From assembly GCF_019711355.1 (NCBI RefSeq), contig NZ_CP081297.1, forward strand, positions 496,001 through 560,000: a stretch of 64,000 nt of DNA, given 5' to 3'. The stretch is from Qipengyuania psychrotolerans. Its GTDB lineage: Bacteria; Pseudomonadota; Alphaproteobacteria; Sphingomonadales; Sphingomonadaceae. Positions 52,195 to 62,999 of the stretch are shown here, piece by piece. The notes below the pieces were generated by a model that worked only from the letters and a program-made list of their open reading frames with translations, was not told the DNA's origin and ran no database searches. Position 1 is the first letter of the stretch. The number at the start of each line of letters is the position of its first letter. The position numbers and the translations under genes were made by a program.

Positions 52195-53310
52195 ATGAAA
52201 GCTAAAACCTTGGCCGTTCTTGCGGCGCTTCCGATGCTGGCAATCGCTGCGCCAGCTCAGGCCCAGCAGGCTGGTGAGAAGATTGCCAACAGCTACATTT
52301 GCGTATTCGACGGTTCGGTATCGCGCGGCAATGCGAAAGCAGAAGCCAATCGCGCTGCCCAGGCGAGCCAGGCGCAGATCAAGCATGTTTATTCGGTGGC
52401 CCTGAAAGGTTTCGCGGTAAACGCTGCGCCGCAGGCGATTGCCAATATGCAGAAGAACAACAAGAACATTGCCTACTGCGAACAGGACCAAGTGGTTACC
52501 GCCATTCAGTCGCGCGGCAAGGCCAAGCCCGGCGGTGGCGGCGGTGCGCAGCCTCCGCAGGAAACGCCTTGGGGTATCGCCCGCGTTAACGGCGGCGCGC
52601 CTGGCAATTTCGCAACCGCTTGGGTCATCGACAGTGGTGTCCAGCTCGACCACCCCGATCTCAACGTCGACATTGCCCGTTCGGCAAGCTTCGTTCGCGG
52701 CGATGCTGGTGACCAGAATGGCCACGGAACCCACGTTGCAGGCACTATCGCTGCCATCGATAACAACATCGGCGTAATCGGCGTGGCACCGGGCGCTCCC
52801 GTTGTCGCAATTCGCGTTCTCGACCGCCGCGGCTCGGGTTCGAACTCGGGCGTAATTGCCGGTGTTGACTATGTCGCACAGTATGGCCGCCCTGGTGACG
52901 TCGCCAACATGAGCCTCGGCGGCGGTGTCAGCACTGCGCTTGACCAGGCAGTTGTGAATGCAGCTTCGGGCGGCGTTCGTTTCGCTCTTGCCGCAGGTAA
53001 CGAGCGTGACAACGCGAACAACCACTCGCCCGCACGTGCAAACGGGAACAACGTTTACACCGTCTCGTCGTTTGCAATCGGCGACAACTGGTCGAGCTTC
53101 TCGAACTACGGCAATCCGCCGGTAGATTTCGCGGAGCCGGGTTCGTCGATCAAATCGACTTGGACCGGCAGCGGCTACAACACCATCAGCGGCACTTCGA
53201 TGGCGACCCCGCATCTTGCTGGTATCCTGCTTCAGGGCAATGTCGGTAATGGCGGCAACGTCAACGGCGATCCGGATGGCAATCCCGACACAATCGGCGT
53301 TGTCCAGTAA
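52195..53310 (+). CDS. Secreted subtilisin-type serine protease (S8)
   Basis: The 371-residue protein has a signal peptide (LAVLAALPMLAIAAPAQA) and an I9-type propeptide-like region (YICVFDGSVSRGNAKAEAN). The S8 catalytic domain has Asp146 (WVIDSGVQLDHPDL), His177 (NGHGTHVAGT) and Ser335 (SGTSMATPHLAG). It ends in an Asn/Gly/Asp-rich tail (GNVGNGGNVNGDPDGNPD) that may bind calcium. It would be exported and self-activated. Confidence 0.95.
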   Translation: MKAKTLAVLAALPMLAIAAPAQAQQAGEKIANSYICVFDGSVSRGNAKAEANRAAQASQAQIKHVYSVALKGFAVNAAPQAIANMQKNNKNIAYCEQDQVVTAIQSRGKAKPGGGGGAQPPQETPWGIARVNGGAPGNFATAWVIDSGVQLDHPDLNVDIARSASFVRGDAGDQNGHGTHVAGTIAAIDNNIGVIGVAPGAPVVAIRVLDRRGSGSNSGVIAGVDYVAQYGRPGDVANMSLGGGVSTALDQAVVNAASGGVRFALAAGNERDNANNHSPARANGNNVYTVSSFAIGDNWSSFSNYGNPPVDFAEPGSSIKSTWTGSGYNTISGTSMATPHLAGILLQGNVGNGGNVNGDPDGNPDTIGVVQ

Positions 53311-53333
53311 GGTTGGCGCCTAGGTAATGAAGA

Positions 53334-53361
53334 GGGCTCGGCAATCTGCCGGGCCCTTTTT
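53334..53361 (+). terminator. Intrinsic terminator of the subtilase gene
   Basis: A GGGCTCGGCA/TGCCGGGCCC stem (one G-T pair) with a 3-base loop is followed by TTTTTCTTT, 24 bases after the stop. Confidence 0.85.
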
Positions 53362-53510
53362 CTTTGCTGCTTGATTTTCTCGGCTTGCGCGCCTAACTAG
53401 CCGCCATCCCGACATTGTCGCGACACTGTGGGGCTGGCGCTGCAAGGGGCCGGCCACAAACTCTTATGAGCAATCAGCCTGTCGCGGCGATCGAGTAAAC
53501 TGGAGACCGA

Positions 53511-54080
53511 ATGGCCGATCTGGCACGCTTGAACGATATTATCGAACCCGAAGCCAAAGCGCTCGGATTCGAACTTGTGCGCGTAAAGATGGTGCAGTCT
53601 GAAGCCGGTGATGGCGGACAGGCCCTTCAGATCATGGCAGAAGACCCGGCAACCGGACAGCTGGTGATCGAACAATGCGCCGCGCTTTCGCGCCGTGTTT
53701 CGGAACGCCTCGATGCGCTCGAAGAAGAAGGCACTGTGCTCGTTCCCGGTGCCTATCATCTCGAAGTTTCCAGCCCCGGCATTGATCGCCCGCTTACCCG
53801 GGCCAAGGACTTTGCCAATTGGGCAGGGCACGAAGCCAAGATCTCCCTGACCGAGAAAGTCCACGGGCACCGCAATCTTCGCGGCCCCATCGTTGGCCTC
53901 GACGATGACGACATGGTCACTGTCGACGATAACAAAGCCGGAGAGCTTTCCTTTCCGCGCAACCTGATCCATTCGGCCAAGCTGGTTCTCACCGACGAGC
54001 TTATCGCCGCAACTCAACCCCTCGATGCCGATGGCGCCGAGGAAGTCCTAGAAGACACCGAAGAAAAGGCAGACGACTGA
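53511..54080 (+). CDS. rimP: Ribosome maturation factor RimP
   Basis: The 189-residue protein assists 30S subunit assembly. The N-terminal fold includes GFELVRVKM and EQCAALSRRVSERLDAL, and the C-terminal SH3-like domain includes YHLEVSSPGIDRPLTR. An acidic tail of about 20 residues is extra. TGGAGA precedes the ATG. It opens the nusA-infB cluster, and its stop overlaps the nusA ATG by one base. Confidence 0.94.
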   Translation: MADLARLNDIIEPEAKALGFELVRVKMVQSEAGDGGQALQIMAEDPATGQLVIEQCAALSRRVSERLDALEEEGTVLVPGAYHLEVSSPGIDRPLTRAKDFANWAGHEAKISLTEKVHGHRNLRGPIVGLDDDDMVTVDDNKAGELSFPRNLIHSAKLVLTDELIAATQPLDADGAEEVLEDTEEKADD

Positions 54081-55747
54081 TGGCCAGTGCCATTTCCGCC
54101 AACAAGGCTGAACTCCTCGCAATCGCCAATGCGGTTGCAACGGAAAAAATGATCGACAAATCCATCGTGATCGAAGCGATGGAAGAGGCGATCCAGAAGT
54201 CTGCCCGTAACCGTTATGGTGCGGAAAACGATATTCGTGCCAAGCTCGACCCGCAGACCGGCGATCTTCGCCTGTGGCGCGTCGTGGAAGTCGTCGAGGA
54301 AGTCGAAGACTATTTCAAGCAGGTCGATCTGAAGGCTGCGCAGAAGCTCGAGAAGGACGCCAAGATTGGCGACTTCATCGTCGATCCGCTGCCGCCGGTC
54401 GACCTTGGCCGCATCGACGCGCAAAGCGCTAAGCAGGTGATCTTCCAGAAGGTCCGCGATGCCGAGCGTGAGCGTCAGTTCGAAGAATTCAAGGACCGCG
54501 CTGGCGAAGTCATCACTGGCGTCATCAAGTCGGTCGAATTCGGCCACGTGATCGTCAACCTCGGCCGCGCCGAGGGCGTCATCCGCCGCGATCAGCAGAT
54601 CCCGCGTGAAGCAGCCCGAGTGGGCGAGCGTGTCCGCGCGCTGATCACCAAGGTGGAGCGCAACAATCGCGGTCCGCAGATTTTCCTCAGCCGTGCGCAC
54701 CCCGACTTCATGCGCAAGCTGTTCGCGCAGGAAGTGCCGGAAATTTACGACGGCATTATCGAAATCAAGGCTGCTGCCCGTGACCCGGGTAGCCGCGCCA
54801 AGATCGGCGTAATCAGCCACGACAGCAGCATTGACCCGGTCGGTGCCTGTGTCGGTATGAAGGGTAGCCGTGTCCAGGCTGTCGTGCAGGAATTGCAGGG
54901 CGAAAAGATCGACATCATCCCGTGGAGCGATGACGGCGCAACCTTCATCGTGAACGCGCTTCAGCCCGCAACGGTCAGCCGCGTTGTCCTCGACGAAGAA
55001 GATGGCCGCATCGAAGTGGTCGTCCCAGACGACCAGCTCTCGCTCGCCATCGGTCGCCGCGGCCAGAACGTGCGCCTCGCCAGCCAGCTGACGGGCAACC
55101 AGATCGATATCATGACCGAGGAGGAAGCCTCGGAGAAGCGCCAGAAGGAATTCGCCGAGCGTTCGAACACGTTCGAAAGCGAACTGGACGTCGATGAAAC
55201 GCTTTCGCAGCTGCTGGTTGCCGAAGGTTTCGCCGATCTCGAAGAAGTTGCCTATGTCGAGCTGGCCGAACTCGCCAGCATCGAAGGCTTCGACGAAGAC
55301 CTCGCTGAAGAACTCCAGAACCGCGCCAAGGAAGCGCTCGACCGTCAGGAAGCCGGGCACCGTGAAGTGCGCCGCGAACTGGGTGTCGAAGACGCGCTTG
55401 CCGAATTGCCTCACCTGAGTGAAGCGATGCTGGTCACGCTGGGCAAGGCCGGCATCAAGACGCTCGACGATCTTGCCGACCTTGCGACCGACGAACTGAT
55501 TGCCAAGAAGCGCGAAGCACCGCGCCGCCGGAACAACAATCCCGACGGCCCGCCGATGCGCAGCGATCGTCCGCAGCGCGAGCAGGACAAGGGCGGCGTT
55601 CTGGGCGAATTCGGCCTGACTGAAGAGCAGGGCAACGAAATCATCATGGCTGCCCGCGCGCATTGGTTCGAAGACGAAGAGGAAGCTCCGGCAGCCGCCG
55701 AGACGACCGACACGCAGGAGGCCGCCGATGCGGACTCCACCCAATGA
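54080..55747 (+). CDS. nusA: Transcription termination/antitermination factor NusA
   Basis: The 555-residue protein binds RNA polymerase and nascent RNA. The N-terminal domain is followed by an S1 domain (about 130-200, [21 protein letters not shown]) and two KH domains ([21 protein letters not shown] and [19 protein letters not shown]). Two C-terminal acidic-repeat-type segments follow, with helix-hairpin-helix character ([20 protein letters not shown]). The acidic tail ends in Ala/Glu/Thr-rich sequence. The next gene overlaps the last 20 bases. Confidence 0.96.
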   Translation: MASAISANKAELLAIANAVATEKMIDKSIVIEAMEEAIQKSARNRYGAENDIRAKLDPQTGDLRLWRVVEVVEEVEDYFKQVDLKAAQKLEKDAKIGDFIVDPLPPVDLGRIDAQSAKQVIFQKVRDAERERQFEEFKDRAGEVITGVIKSVEFGHVIVNLGRAEGVIRRDQQIPREAARVGERVRALITKVERNNRGPQIFLSRAHPDFMRKLFAQEVPEIYDGIIEIKAAARDPGSRAKIGVISHDSSIDPVGACVGMKGSRVQAVVQELQGEKIDIIPWSDDGATFIVNALQPATVSRVVLDEEDGRIEVVVPDDQLSLAIGRRGQNVRLASQLTGNQIDIMTEEEASEKRQKEFAERSNTFESELDVDETLSQLLVAEGFADLEEVAYVELAELASIEGFDEDLAEELQNRAKEALDRQEAGHREVRRELGVEDALAELPHLSEAMLVTLGKAGIKTLDDLADLATDELIAKKREAPRRRNNNPDGPPMRSDRPQREQDKGGVLGEFGLTEEQGNEIIMAARAHWFEDEEEAPAAAETTDTQEAADADSTQ

Positions 55748-56477
55748 GAGCCTGACGTCCGACATCGCTGAAGTCTCGCGGCCCCGTAAACCGGAGCCCG
55801 AGAGGCGCTGCATTCTTTCGGGAGACACCGGTCCACGCGCTGCGCTGGTCCGTCTCGCCGTCTCGCCGTCCGGACTTGTCCTGCCCGATGCGCAGGAAAA
55901 GGCGCCGGGCAGAGGCGCCTGGGTAACGAGCGAGCGCGCCCTCATCGAGGAGGCGCTGGCCAACGGTAAGCTCAAGGGCGCGCTGTCACGCGCGTTCAAA
56001 ACGAGTGATCTGGAAATTCCAGCGAACTTGCCGGAAAAGATCCAGGACGCTTTGACCAGGGTATTTCTTGACCGCCTGGGTCTCGAAATGCGCGTCGGAG
56101 CGCTTATGTTAGGGACGCAGCGCATCGCCGAAACGGCACGGAGCGGGGGCGTTGCGCTCCTGCTTCACGCCAGCGATTCCAGCGAAGACGGGCGCAAGAA
56201 GCTCGATCAGGCCTGGCGCGTCGGCAGTGAAGCGGAAGGTTCCGGAATGCGTGGGTGGATACTCCCACTGGACCGTGACGCACTGTCTGTGGCATTGGGC
56301 CGCGACAATGTCGTCCATCTGGCGCTGGCCGGCGATGCCGCGGCCGCAAGGGTTCTCAAGCCCTTGGTGCGCCTCATGCATTACCTCGGGCACGATATCC
56401 CGACCGACAATGGGCGCACGATGCCGCGCGCCGATGACGATTTGAACGATACGAAGAAGAGAAACGAGCAAGAATGA
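55728..56477 (+). CDS. YlxR (DUF448) RNA-binding protein fused to L7Ae-like domain
   Basis: The 249-residue protein has an N-terminal DUF448/YlxR domain (ERRCILSGDTGPRAALVRLAV, then PGRGAWVTSERALIEEAL). A second domain, about 105-215, resembles the ribosomal L7Ae fold (GALMLGTQRIAETARSGGVALLLHASDSS). This two-domain form is common in alphaproteobacteria. RNA binding is likely; the precise target is unknown. It overlaps nusA by 20 bases and infB by 4 bases. Confidence 0.88.
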   Translation: MRTPPNESLTSDIAEVSRPRKPEPERRCILSGDTGPRAALVRLAVSPSGLVLPDAQEKAPGRGAWVTSERALIEEALANGKLKGALSRAFKTSDLEIPANLPEKIQDALTRVFLDRLGLEMRVGALMLGTQRIAETARSGGVALLLHASDSSEDGRKKLDQAWRVGSEAEGSGMRGWILPLDRDALSVALGRDNVVHLALAGDAAAARVLKPLVRLMHYLGHDIPTDNGRTMPRADDDLNDTKKRNEQE

Positions 56478-58990
56478 GCGACGACGAAAAGAAACCTGCC
56501 CGTAAACCGCTGACCCTCAAGGGTGCTCAGCCGGGCGAGGTCAAGCAAACCTTCAGCCACGGCCGCACCAATAAGGTTGCGGTCGAGGTGAAGCGCCGCC
56601 GTAAGCTCGTAAAGCCGGGCGAAACGCCGCCGCCTCCGCCGCCGGCACCTGTGCCTGAACCGGTTGCCGAACCGGCTCCTGCACCCGCGCCTGTGGCCAA
56701 GAAGGCTGCGCCCAAGAAGCCTTCTCCGGCTGCCGAAACTCCGCAGGAACGTGTCGCTCGTCTCCAGCGCGAAGCCGAGGAAGCTCGTCTGAAGCTCGCC
56801 GAAGATGCGCGTAAGCGCGACGATGCAGCCGCCAAGAAGGCTGCCATCGACGAAAAACAGCGCGCCGAAGATAACCGCAAGGCCGAAGAAAAGGCCGAGA
56901 AGAAGGCTGAAGAAGAAGCCAAGCCAGCACCTGTTGAAGAAGCGCCCGCGGAACCGGTCGCTGAGGCACCCGCTGACGTAGCAGCTCCGGCTCCGGCCGG
57001 TCGCAAGTTCACGCCGGTCAAGCGTCCCGAGATCAAGAAGCCGGAACGCAAGAAAAAAGAAGAAAAGCCCGCTCGTACCGTCGAGCAACCGGACAAGCGC
57101 CGTGCTGGCAAGCTGACGGTCAACAAGGCCTTGAACGAAGACGAAGGTCGCCGTGCACGCAGCCTCGCCGCCCTTAAGCGGGCGCGCGAAAAGGAACGCC
57201 GCATGCAGGGCGGTGGCTCCAGCAAGCCGCGCGAAAAGCAGGTTCGCGACGTTATCGTCCCCGAAGCGATCACGGTTGGCGAATTGGCCAAGCGTATGGG
57301 CGAGAAGGGCGCAGACCTCGTCAAGGAACTCTTCAATCTCGACATGATGGTCACCGTCAACCAGACGATCGACCAGGACACTGCAGAGCTGCTGGTCGAC
57401 CAGTTCGGTCACAACATCGAACGCGTGTCCGAAGCTGATGTCGACATCGACACAGCGGAAGATCAAGATCCGGAAGAAACGCTCAAGCCGCGTCCTCCGG
57501 TCGTGACGATCATGGGCCATGTCGACCACGGCAAGACCAGCCTGCTGGATGCGCTGCGCGGCACGAATGTGACCCGCGGCGAAGCTGGCGGTATCACGCA
57601 GCATATCGGCAGCTACCAGGTCACGACGAAGGACGGTCAGAAGATCACCTTCCTCGATACGCCTGGCCACGCCGCCTTTACCGAAATGCGTCAGCGCGGC
57701 GCGAACGTGACCGATATCGTGGTACTCGTCGTGGCCGCCGATGACGGCATCATGCCGCAGACGATCGAGGCCATCAACCACACCAAGGCTGCCGGTGTCC
57801 CGATGATCGTTGCGATCAACAAGATGGACAAGCCGGAAGCCAATCCGGACAATATCCGCACCCGCTTGCTCGAACACGAGGTGATCGTGGAATCGATGTC
57901 GGGCGATGTGCAGGATGTGGAAATCTCCGCCAAGGAGAAGACCAATCTGGACGAGCTACTCGAGAAAATCGCTCTACAGGCCGAATTGCTTGAACTGAAA
58001 GCACGCCCCGATCGCATGGCCGAGGCAAGAGTGATCGAGGCACAACTCGACAAGGGCCGCGGCCCGGTTGCAACTGTGCTCATCACGCGCGGTACATTGA
58101 AGCGCGGCGATACCTTCGTGGTTGGCACCCAGAGCGGCCGCGTCCGCGCGATCGTCAACGACCAAGGCAAGCAGATCAAGGAAGCCGGCCCCGCGATGCC
58201 GGTCGAAGTTCTGGGTCTGGGCGGCGTTCCCAGGGCAGGCGATGTGCTGGCCGTTGTCGAAAACGAACAGCGCGCCCGCGAAGTCGCTCAGTATCGCCAG
58301 GAAAAGGCGACCGAAAAGCGCACTGCGCTGGCACCGACCAATTTCGATACGATGTTCAACAACATTGCGTCCGACGTGGTCGAATTCCCTGTCGTGGTGA
58401 AGGCCGATGTTCAGGGTTCGGTGGAAGCGATCAATACCGCGCTCCACAACCTTTCGAATGATCTCATCAAGGTGCGCGTGCTTCACGCCGGCGTTGGCGC
58501 GATCACTGAAAGCGACGTTTCGCTGGCTGCGGCATCGGGTGCGCCGATCATCGGCTTCAATGTTCGTCCGAACGCCAAGGCGCGCGAACTGGTGAAGCGT
58601 GACGGCGTCGAGATGAAATATTACGACGTCATCTATCACCTGACCGAAGAGATCGCGAAGGAAATGGCTGGCGAGCTTGGTCCGGAGCGGATCGAACACG
58701 TCGTGGGCCGTGCTGCCGTCAAGGATGTGTTCCGTTCGGGCAAGAAGGACAAGGCCGCGGGTCTGCTGGTCGAAGAAGGCGTTATCCGCAAGGGGCTGCA
58801 CGCACGCCTCACGCGCGACGACGTCATTGTCTCGGCCACGACCATCGCCTCGCTGCGCCGCTTCAAGGACGATGTGGACGAAGTCCGCACCGGTCTGGAA
58901 TGCGGTGTGGTCCTCGCCGACACGAACGACATCAAACCGGGCGACCAGCTTGAAGTGTTCGAAATTGAGGAACGTGAAAGGACTTTGTGA
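56474..58990 (+). CDS. infB: Translation initiation factor IF-2
   Basis: This 838-residue GTPase brings initiator fMet-tRNA to the 30S subunit. A long Lys/Ala/Pro/Glu-rich N-terminal region (to about 220) precedes the conserved parts. The G domain has [15 protein letters not shown] at about residue 346, DTPGHAAF and NKMDKP. The C2 domain sits near the end ([12 protein letters not shown]). Its TGA overlaps the ATG of a 50-residue gene by one base. Confidence 0.97.
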   Translation: MSDDEKKPARKPLTLKGAQPGEVKQTFSHGRTNKVAVEVKRRRKLVKPGETPPPPPPAPVPEPVAEPAPAPAPVAKKAAPKKPSPAAETPQERVARLQREAEEARLKLAEDARKRDDAAAKKAAIDEKQRAEDNRKAEEKAEKKAEEEAKPAPVEEAPAEPVAEAPADVAAPAPAGRKFTPVKRPEIKKPERKKKEEKPARTVEQPDKRRAGKLTVNKALNEDEGRRARSLAALKRAREKERRMQGGGSSKPREKQVRDVIVPEAITVGELAKRMGEKGADLVKELFNLDMMVTVNQTIDQDTAELLVDQFGHNIERVSEADVDIDTAEDQDPEETLKPRPPVVTIMGHVDHGKTSLLDALRGTNVTRGEAGGITQHIGSYQVTTKDGQKITFLDTPGHAAFTEMRQRGANVTDIVVLVVAADDGIMPQTIEAINHTKAAGVPMIVAINKMDKPEANPDNIRTRLLEHEVIVESMSGDVQDVEISAKEKTNLDELLEKIALQAELLELKARPDRMAEARVIEAQLDKGRGPVATVLITRGTLKRGDTFVVGTQSGRVRAIVNDQGKQIKEAGPAMPVEVLGLGGVPRAGDVLAVVENEQRAREVAQYRQEKATEKRTALAPTNFDTMFNNIASDVVEFPVVVKADVQGSVEAINTALHNLSNDLIKVRVLHAGVGAITESDVSLAAASGAPIIGFNVRPNAKARELVKRDGVEMKYYDVIYHLTEEIAKEMAGELGPERIEHVVGRAAVKDVFRSGKKDKAAGLLVEEGVIRKGLHARLTRDDVIVSATTIASLRRFKDDVDEVRTGLECGVVLADTNDIKPGDQLEVFEIEERERTL

Positions 58991-59142
58991 TGTCCCCATT
59001 CTTGATGATTGCAGCGGGACTTCAGTTGGCGGTCATGATCTATGTCTTGATCGTGTTCTCTGGAATGGCTCGCAACATCGCCAAGCAAAGCGAAAGCATG
59101 GAGCGAATTGCCAGAGCCTTGGAGCGTGATCGCACGCTGTGA
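58990..59142 (+). CDS. 50-residue membrane protein between infB and a thioesterase
   Basis: The short protein has one hydrophobic span (LMIAAGLQLAVMIYVLIVFSGM) and a basic-acidic helix (RNIAKQSESMERIARALERDR). It overlaps infB by one base and the thioesterase start by 4 bases (GTGA), so it is an integral member of the translation cluster. No family was recognised. Confidence 0.7.
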   Translation: MSPFLMIAAGLQLAVMIYVLIVFSGMARNIAKQSESMERIARALERDRTL

Positions 59143-59564
59143 GCCTAGTCACGAATAAACGACCACATAACGAAGGCGCCGCCCATGCCGATCTCATGGG
59201 CGTCGCTTTCGAAAGCTTCGATGCGGAGCGTGAGGAAATCACGCTCCGTTTCATTGCGCCCGACAGCTTCATCACCCCGCGCGGCAGCGTGCAGGGTGGA
59301 TTGGTCGCCGGGTTTCTCGACGAGGTGATGGGGTGGGCGCATGTCTGGGCGACCGACCACGCAGAAGCACCGCTGAACCTGGAAATCTCGCTGACTTTGC
59401 TGCGGCCCGTCTTGGCCGGGCCCTTGGTCGGTAAAGGACGGGTCATCCGCCGAGGAAGACGCGTTATTTTTCTCGAAGGCGAATTGTTCGACGAGCTTGG
59501 AAACCTGCTCGCGCGCTCGACCAGCACTGCAATTCCCACACCGCGCCCCACAGGAGAAGCCTGA
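59139..59564 (+). CDS. PaaI-type hotdog thioesterase
   Basis: The 141-residue protein shows the PaaI-type core [22 protein letters not shown], with the active-site acidic residue in FLDE, and [21 protein letters not shown]. It hydrolyses an acyl-CoA, but the substrate is unknown. The start is GTG. It sits between the 50-residue gene and rbfA, with a 1-base overlap into rbfA. Confidence 0.83.
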   Translation: MSLVTNKRPHNEGAAHADLMGVAFESFDAEREEITLRFIAPDSFITPRGSVQGGLVAGFLDEVMGWAHVWATDHAEAPLNLEISLTLLRPVLAGPLVGKGRVIRRGRRVIFLEGELFDELGNLLARSTSTAIPTPRPTGEA

Positions 59565-59962
59565 TGGCCCGTAACGATTCCACTCGCGAACAACAGTCCG
59601 TCCGCGTCCTCAAGGTGGGCGAGCGTGTCCGGCATATCCTGTCGGAACTGCTCGCGCGCGGCGAGGCGCATGACGATGTGCTGCGCGCTTCGAATATCGC
59701 GGTAACGGAGGTTCGGATGACGCCGGACCTTCGCAACGCCAAGGCCTATGTGAAGCCGCTACTCGGTCAGGACGAAGAGGCGGTATTGAAGGCGCTGCGC
59801 ACGAATACTGCTTTCTTCCAGAAGGAAGTCGCCAAACGCCTCGGCCTGAAATTCGCGCCCAAGCTTGCCTTCAAACCCGATGAAAGCTTCGACGAAGCCG
59901 ACCGGATCGAGCAGCTGCTCTCCGACCCCAAGGTCGCGCGCGACCTCGGGGACGACGAGTAG
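59564..59962 (+). CDS. rbfA: Ribosome-binding factor A
   Basis: The 132-residue KH-like protein aids 16S rRNA maturation in the cold and at late 30S assembly. Typical segments are [21 protein letters not shown] (here [13 protein letters not shown]) and [17 protein letters not shown], ending with a helix [15 protein letters not shown]. It is the last plus-strand gene before an AbgT gene in the opposite direction. Confidence 0.95.
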   Translation: MARNDSTREQQSVRVLKVGERVRHILSELLARGEAHDDVLRASNIAVTEVRMTPDLRNAKAYVKPLLGQDEEAVLKALRTNTAFFQKEVAKRLGLKFAPKLAFKPDESFDEADRIEQLLSDPKVARDLGDDE

Positions 59963-59965
59963 CCT

Positions 59966-61594
59966 TTAGGCCGTAGCACCTGGCATCGTGTAGCCGACCG
60001 GCGCATCCGGACCGAGCGGGATGCCGAGATAGAACCAGAGCACGATCAGGATCGTGCCCGATACCAGCAGCCATACCGAATAGGGCAGCATCATCGCGGT
60101 GAGGCTGCCGAGACCGAAATCCTTCTTCCAGCGCTGCGCGAAGACAAGGATCAGCGGGAAATAGACCATCAGCGGCGTGATGATGTTGGTGGCACTGTCA
60201 CCGACGCGGTAGGCCGCCGTGGCGCCTTCCGGGCTGATGCCCAGCAGCATGAGCATCGGTACGAGGATCGGCGCCAGGAGCGCCCATTTCGCGCTGGCCG
60301 ATCCCACGAACAGGTTGAGCAGTGCCGTGAACAGCACCATCAGGCCCAGCACCAATGGCAGGGGCAATCCGGTGGACTCGATCCCTGCTGCTCCGTGTAC
60401 GGCGGTGATCAGGCCAAGATTGGACCAACCGAACATCGCCACGAAGTGCGCCGCGGCAAAGGCAAGGACGAGGTAATATCCCATGTCCTTCATGCTTTCG
60501 GCCATCATGTCGACGAGGTCGCGGTGGCTCTTGATTGCGCCTGTCGCCCGGCCATAGGCCCACCCTGTAAGCAGGAAGAGCAGGAAAAACGCCGCTACCA
60601 GCGATTGGTAGAACGGGCGAAGCTGCGCGTGGATGGAACAATCGCTCGCCGGAACAGCTTCGCAGGCCGCTTCGTCGATCAGCGGAGTGCCCGGTGCAAA
60701 TACCATGAGCGCCCAAAGGCCGACCACCAACAATGCGGCCAAGCCTGCATGACGCAGTCCCTTGGCGGCCAGTGGGCCAGTTTCGCCCGCTGGATCGGGA
60801 CTGAGATCTTCGCCGCCGGCAGCAGCCGAAGCGCCGCCGGTCCAGGTCCCCAGGCGCGGTTCGATGATCTTGTCCGTGACGAACCAGATGATCGGCAGGA
60901 AGACGAGGGTCATCGCACTGATGAAATACCAATTGCCCGCGATATTCGCGGTCCAGACAGGATCGAGCGCGCTGGCACCCACTGCTTCTTCCGTGATGCC
61001 GAACAGCAAGGCGTCGAGCTGGCCAGGGGAGATATTGGCGGAGAAGCCGCCGGACACGCCGGCAAAGGCCGCTGCAATACCTGCAAGCGGGTGACGTCCG
61101 GCAGCGGCGAACAGAATGCCCGCCAGCGGGATCAGGACGACATAACCGGCATCGGCTGCATGGTTGCCGAGCATCGCGACCAGCGCGACGACCGGGGTCA
61201 GCAATGCCTTGGGAGCGCTTTTGACCGCGGAGGCCATTCCGGCCGCAAAGAAGCCCGAACGTTCAGCGACGCCTGCGCCAAGCATCACCACCAGCACGTA
61301 GCCGAGCGGGTGGAAGTGCGTGAAAGTCTTGGGCATTTCGACCCATAGCCGCTGGATGTTTTCTGCCGACAACAGGCTGACCGCATCGATTTGCATCGCG
61401 GCGCCAGTGCTCTGATCGACTTCGGTGGGATGCAGCGCGGATACGCCAGCCATGGCGGAGATGATCGAAACAACGACCAATGCGATGATCAGGTAGAAAA
61501 AGATGAAGACCGGATCGGGCAATTTGTTGCCCGTACGTTCGACCCATCCAAGAATGCCGCCGTTCTGTGCCGGTGCTGTTTCAGCCTGTGCCAT
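59966..61594 (-). CDS. AbgT family transporter
   Basis: The 542-residue inner-membrane protein has about twelve spans. It starts near GWVERTGNKLPDPVFIFFYLI and has the AbgT core: NHAADAGYVVLIPLAGILF, GFSANISPGQLDALLFGITEEA and FVGSASAKWALLAPILVPMLMLLG. Family members import p-aminobenzoyl-glutamate or, in other bacteria, export sulfonamides. The role here is open. It has GGGAGAG before the ATG and sits against the direction of the flanking genes. Confidence 0.9.
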   Translation of the reverse strand: MAQAETAPAQNGGILGWVERTGNKLPDPVFIFFYLIIALVVVSIISAMAGVSALHPTEVDQSTGAAMQIDAVSLLSAENIQRLWVEMPKTFTHFHPLGYVLVVMLGAGVAERSGFFAAGMASAVKSAPKALLTPVVALVAMLGNHAADAGYVVLIPLAGILFAAAGRHPLAGIAAAFAGVSGGFSANISPGQLDALLFGITEEAVGASALDPVWTANIAGNWYFISAMTLVFLPIIWFVTDKIIEPRLGTWTGGASAAAGGEDLSPDPAGETGPLAAKGLRHAGLAALLVVGLWALMVFAPGTPLIDEAACEAVPASDCSIHAQLRPFYQSLVAAFFLLFLLTGWAYGRATGAIKSHRDLVDMMAESMKDMGYYLVLAFAAAHFVAMFGWSNLGLITAVHGAAGIESTGLPLPLVLGLMVLFTALLNLFVGSASAKWALLAPILVPMLMLLGISPEGATAAYRVGDSATNIITPLMVYFPLILVFAQRWKKDFGLGSLTAMMLPYSVWLLVSGTILIVLWFYLGIPLGPDAPVGYTMPGATA

Positions 61595-61693
61595 CGCTTT
61601 GCAACTCTCCCTTTGTCGCCGCGCTCGCTATCTTCCCCAGCAAGCACTGTCGCTGCGCTTAACAGGTCATGCGCTTAGAGGTAGGAGGCGTTG

Positions 61694-62272
61694 ATGGCCA
61701 AGCTCTATTTCTATTATGCCAGTATGAACGCGGGAAAAAGTTCCACTCTCCTGCAAACGGCATTCAATTACGGCGAGCGCGGCATGCGCGTATCGCTGTG
61801 GACCGCAGCGCTTGATGATCGTGCCGGGTTTGGCGCCATATCGAGCCGGATCGGGCTGGCGAGCGATGCCAACCGGTTTGAGCGAGATACCGATATCGCC
61901 GGTCACGTTCTGGCCGAGCACTCGGAAACCCCGCTGGCCTGCGTGCTGGTGGACGAGGCGCAGTTCCTGACCAGTCAGCAGGTCTGGCAACTCGCCAAGC
62001 TGGCGGATGAAGCGGGCATTCCGGTGCTCTGCTACGGGCTGAGGACTGACTTTCAGGGCGAACTGTTCCCCGGTTCTGCGACCCTGCTGGGTATTGCGGA
62101 CAAGCTGGTCGAGATGAAGGCGGTGTGCGACTGCGGCCGCAAGGCCACGATGAACCTGCGTGTCGATGAAAGCGGCAAGGCCGTGAGAGAGGGTGCCCAG
62201 ACCGAAATCGGGGGCAATGACCGCTACGTGGCCATGTGCCGCAAGCATTTCTCTGCCGCATTGGCGCAATAG
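61694..62272 (+). CDS. tdk: Thymidine kinase
   Basis: The 192-residue protein is a TK1-type thymidine kinase. It has a P-loop near the N-terminus ([15 protein letters not shown]), the catalytic region [13 protein letters not shown], the lasso/thymidine loop ([17 protein letters not shown]) and a Cys-containing zinc region (AVCDCGRKA). ATG is preceded by AGGAGG. The next gene, an M50 protease, starts 37 bases later. Confidence 0.94.
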   Translation: MAKLYFYYASMNAGKSSTLLQTAFNYGERGMRVSLWTAALDDRAGFGAISSRIGLASDANRFERDTDIAGHVLAEHSETPLACVLVDEAQFLTSQQVWQLAKLADEAGIPVLCYGLRTDFQGELFPGSATLLGIADKLVEMKAVCDCGRKATMNLRVDESGKAVREGAQTEIGGNDRYVAMCRKHFSAALAQ

Positions 62273-62309
62273 GGATGCAAGGGCCCTCCCGGCTACCTAT
62301 CTAGCGAAA

Positions 62310-62999
62310 ATGACAGAAACTCTCGCTCTCGCGGTCATCCTGATACCTTGCCTTGTTATCGCAATCGTCTTTCATGAGGTGGCGCATGGCTGGGTGGCGC
62401 TCATGCTCGGGGACACTACCGCCCGCGATTTGGGGCGGCTCACACTGAACCCGATAAAGCATGTTGACCCGGTGGGAACGCTGTTGGTGCCGGGGGCCCT
62501 TGCCCTGATGGGCGGGCCGATTTTCGGCTGGGCCAAGCCGGTACCGGTCAATGCGCGCAGGCTGAATAACCCGCGCTACGGTATGATGGCCGTGGCCGCA
62601 GCGGGGCCGGGGACGAATATCCTGCTCGCTTTTATCGGCGCAGTGCTGGTCGGCCTTGCGTCCGGCCTGGCCATGAATTGGGGCACCCAGCTGCCGGAAT
62701 TCGCAATGACAGCCTTTGGCGCGTTCATCCTCATCAACGCGTTCCTCGCCTTCTTCAACCTGTTGCCGATACCGCCATTCGACGGCTCCCATATCGTCGG
62801 CGGCTTGTTGCCGAGGCGCTGGGCGAAGCAATGGCAGCAACTGCAGGCGCTGGGCATGTTGCTCTTGGTCGTGCTGATTGCGGCCACCTGGGCATTCCCG
62901 AACGCCCGCTGGATCGAGAACACGATCCTGCCGCCGGTGACATGGATGAGCGGGTTGTTCTTCTCAGTGGCCGACGGCATCGCAGGTTTCGTTTCCTGA
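62310..62999 (+). CDS. Site-2 protease family (M50) membrane metallopeptidase
   Basis: The 229-residue protein has about six membrane spans. It carries the zinc motif HEVAH (H22, E23, H26) in FHEVAHGWVALMLGD and a later NLLPIPPFDGSHIV, a variant of the NPDG-type motif with Asp as third ligand. M50 proteases cut substrates inside the membrane. The upstream in-frame extension was rejected because the ATG before TETLALAV gives the conserved N-terminus. The stop overlaps truB by one base. Confidence 0.88.
   Translation: MTETLALAVILIPCLVIAIVFHEVAHGWVALMLGDTTARDLGRLTLNPIKHVDPVGTLLVPGALALMGGPIFGWAKPVPVNARRLNNPRYGMMAVAAAGPGTNILLAFIGAVLVGLASGLAMNWGTQLPEFAMTAFGAFILINAFLAFFNLLPIPPFDGSHIVGGLLPRRWAKQWQQLQALGMLLLVVLIAATWAFPNARWIENTILPPVTWMSGLFFSVADGIAGFVS

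Noticed and set aside
54014..56125. A 703-codon open frame opposite nusA and ylxR
   Set aside because: It is antisense to clear nusA and ylxR genes; the low-complexity His/Leu/Asp composition is the mirror of their codon usage.
56381..57877. A 498-codon open frame opposite infB
   Set aside because: It lies opposite the conserved IF-2 gene and has no recognisable domain.
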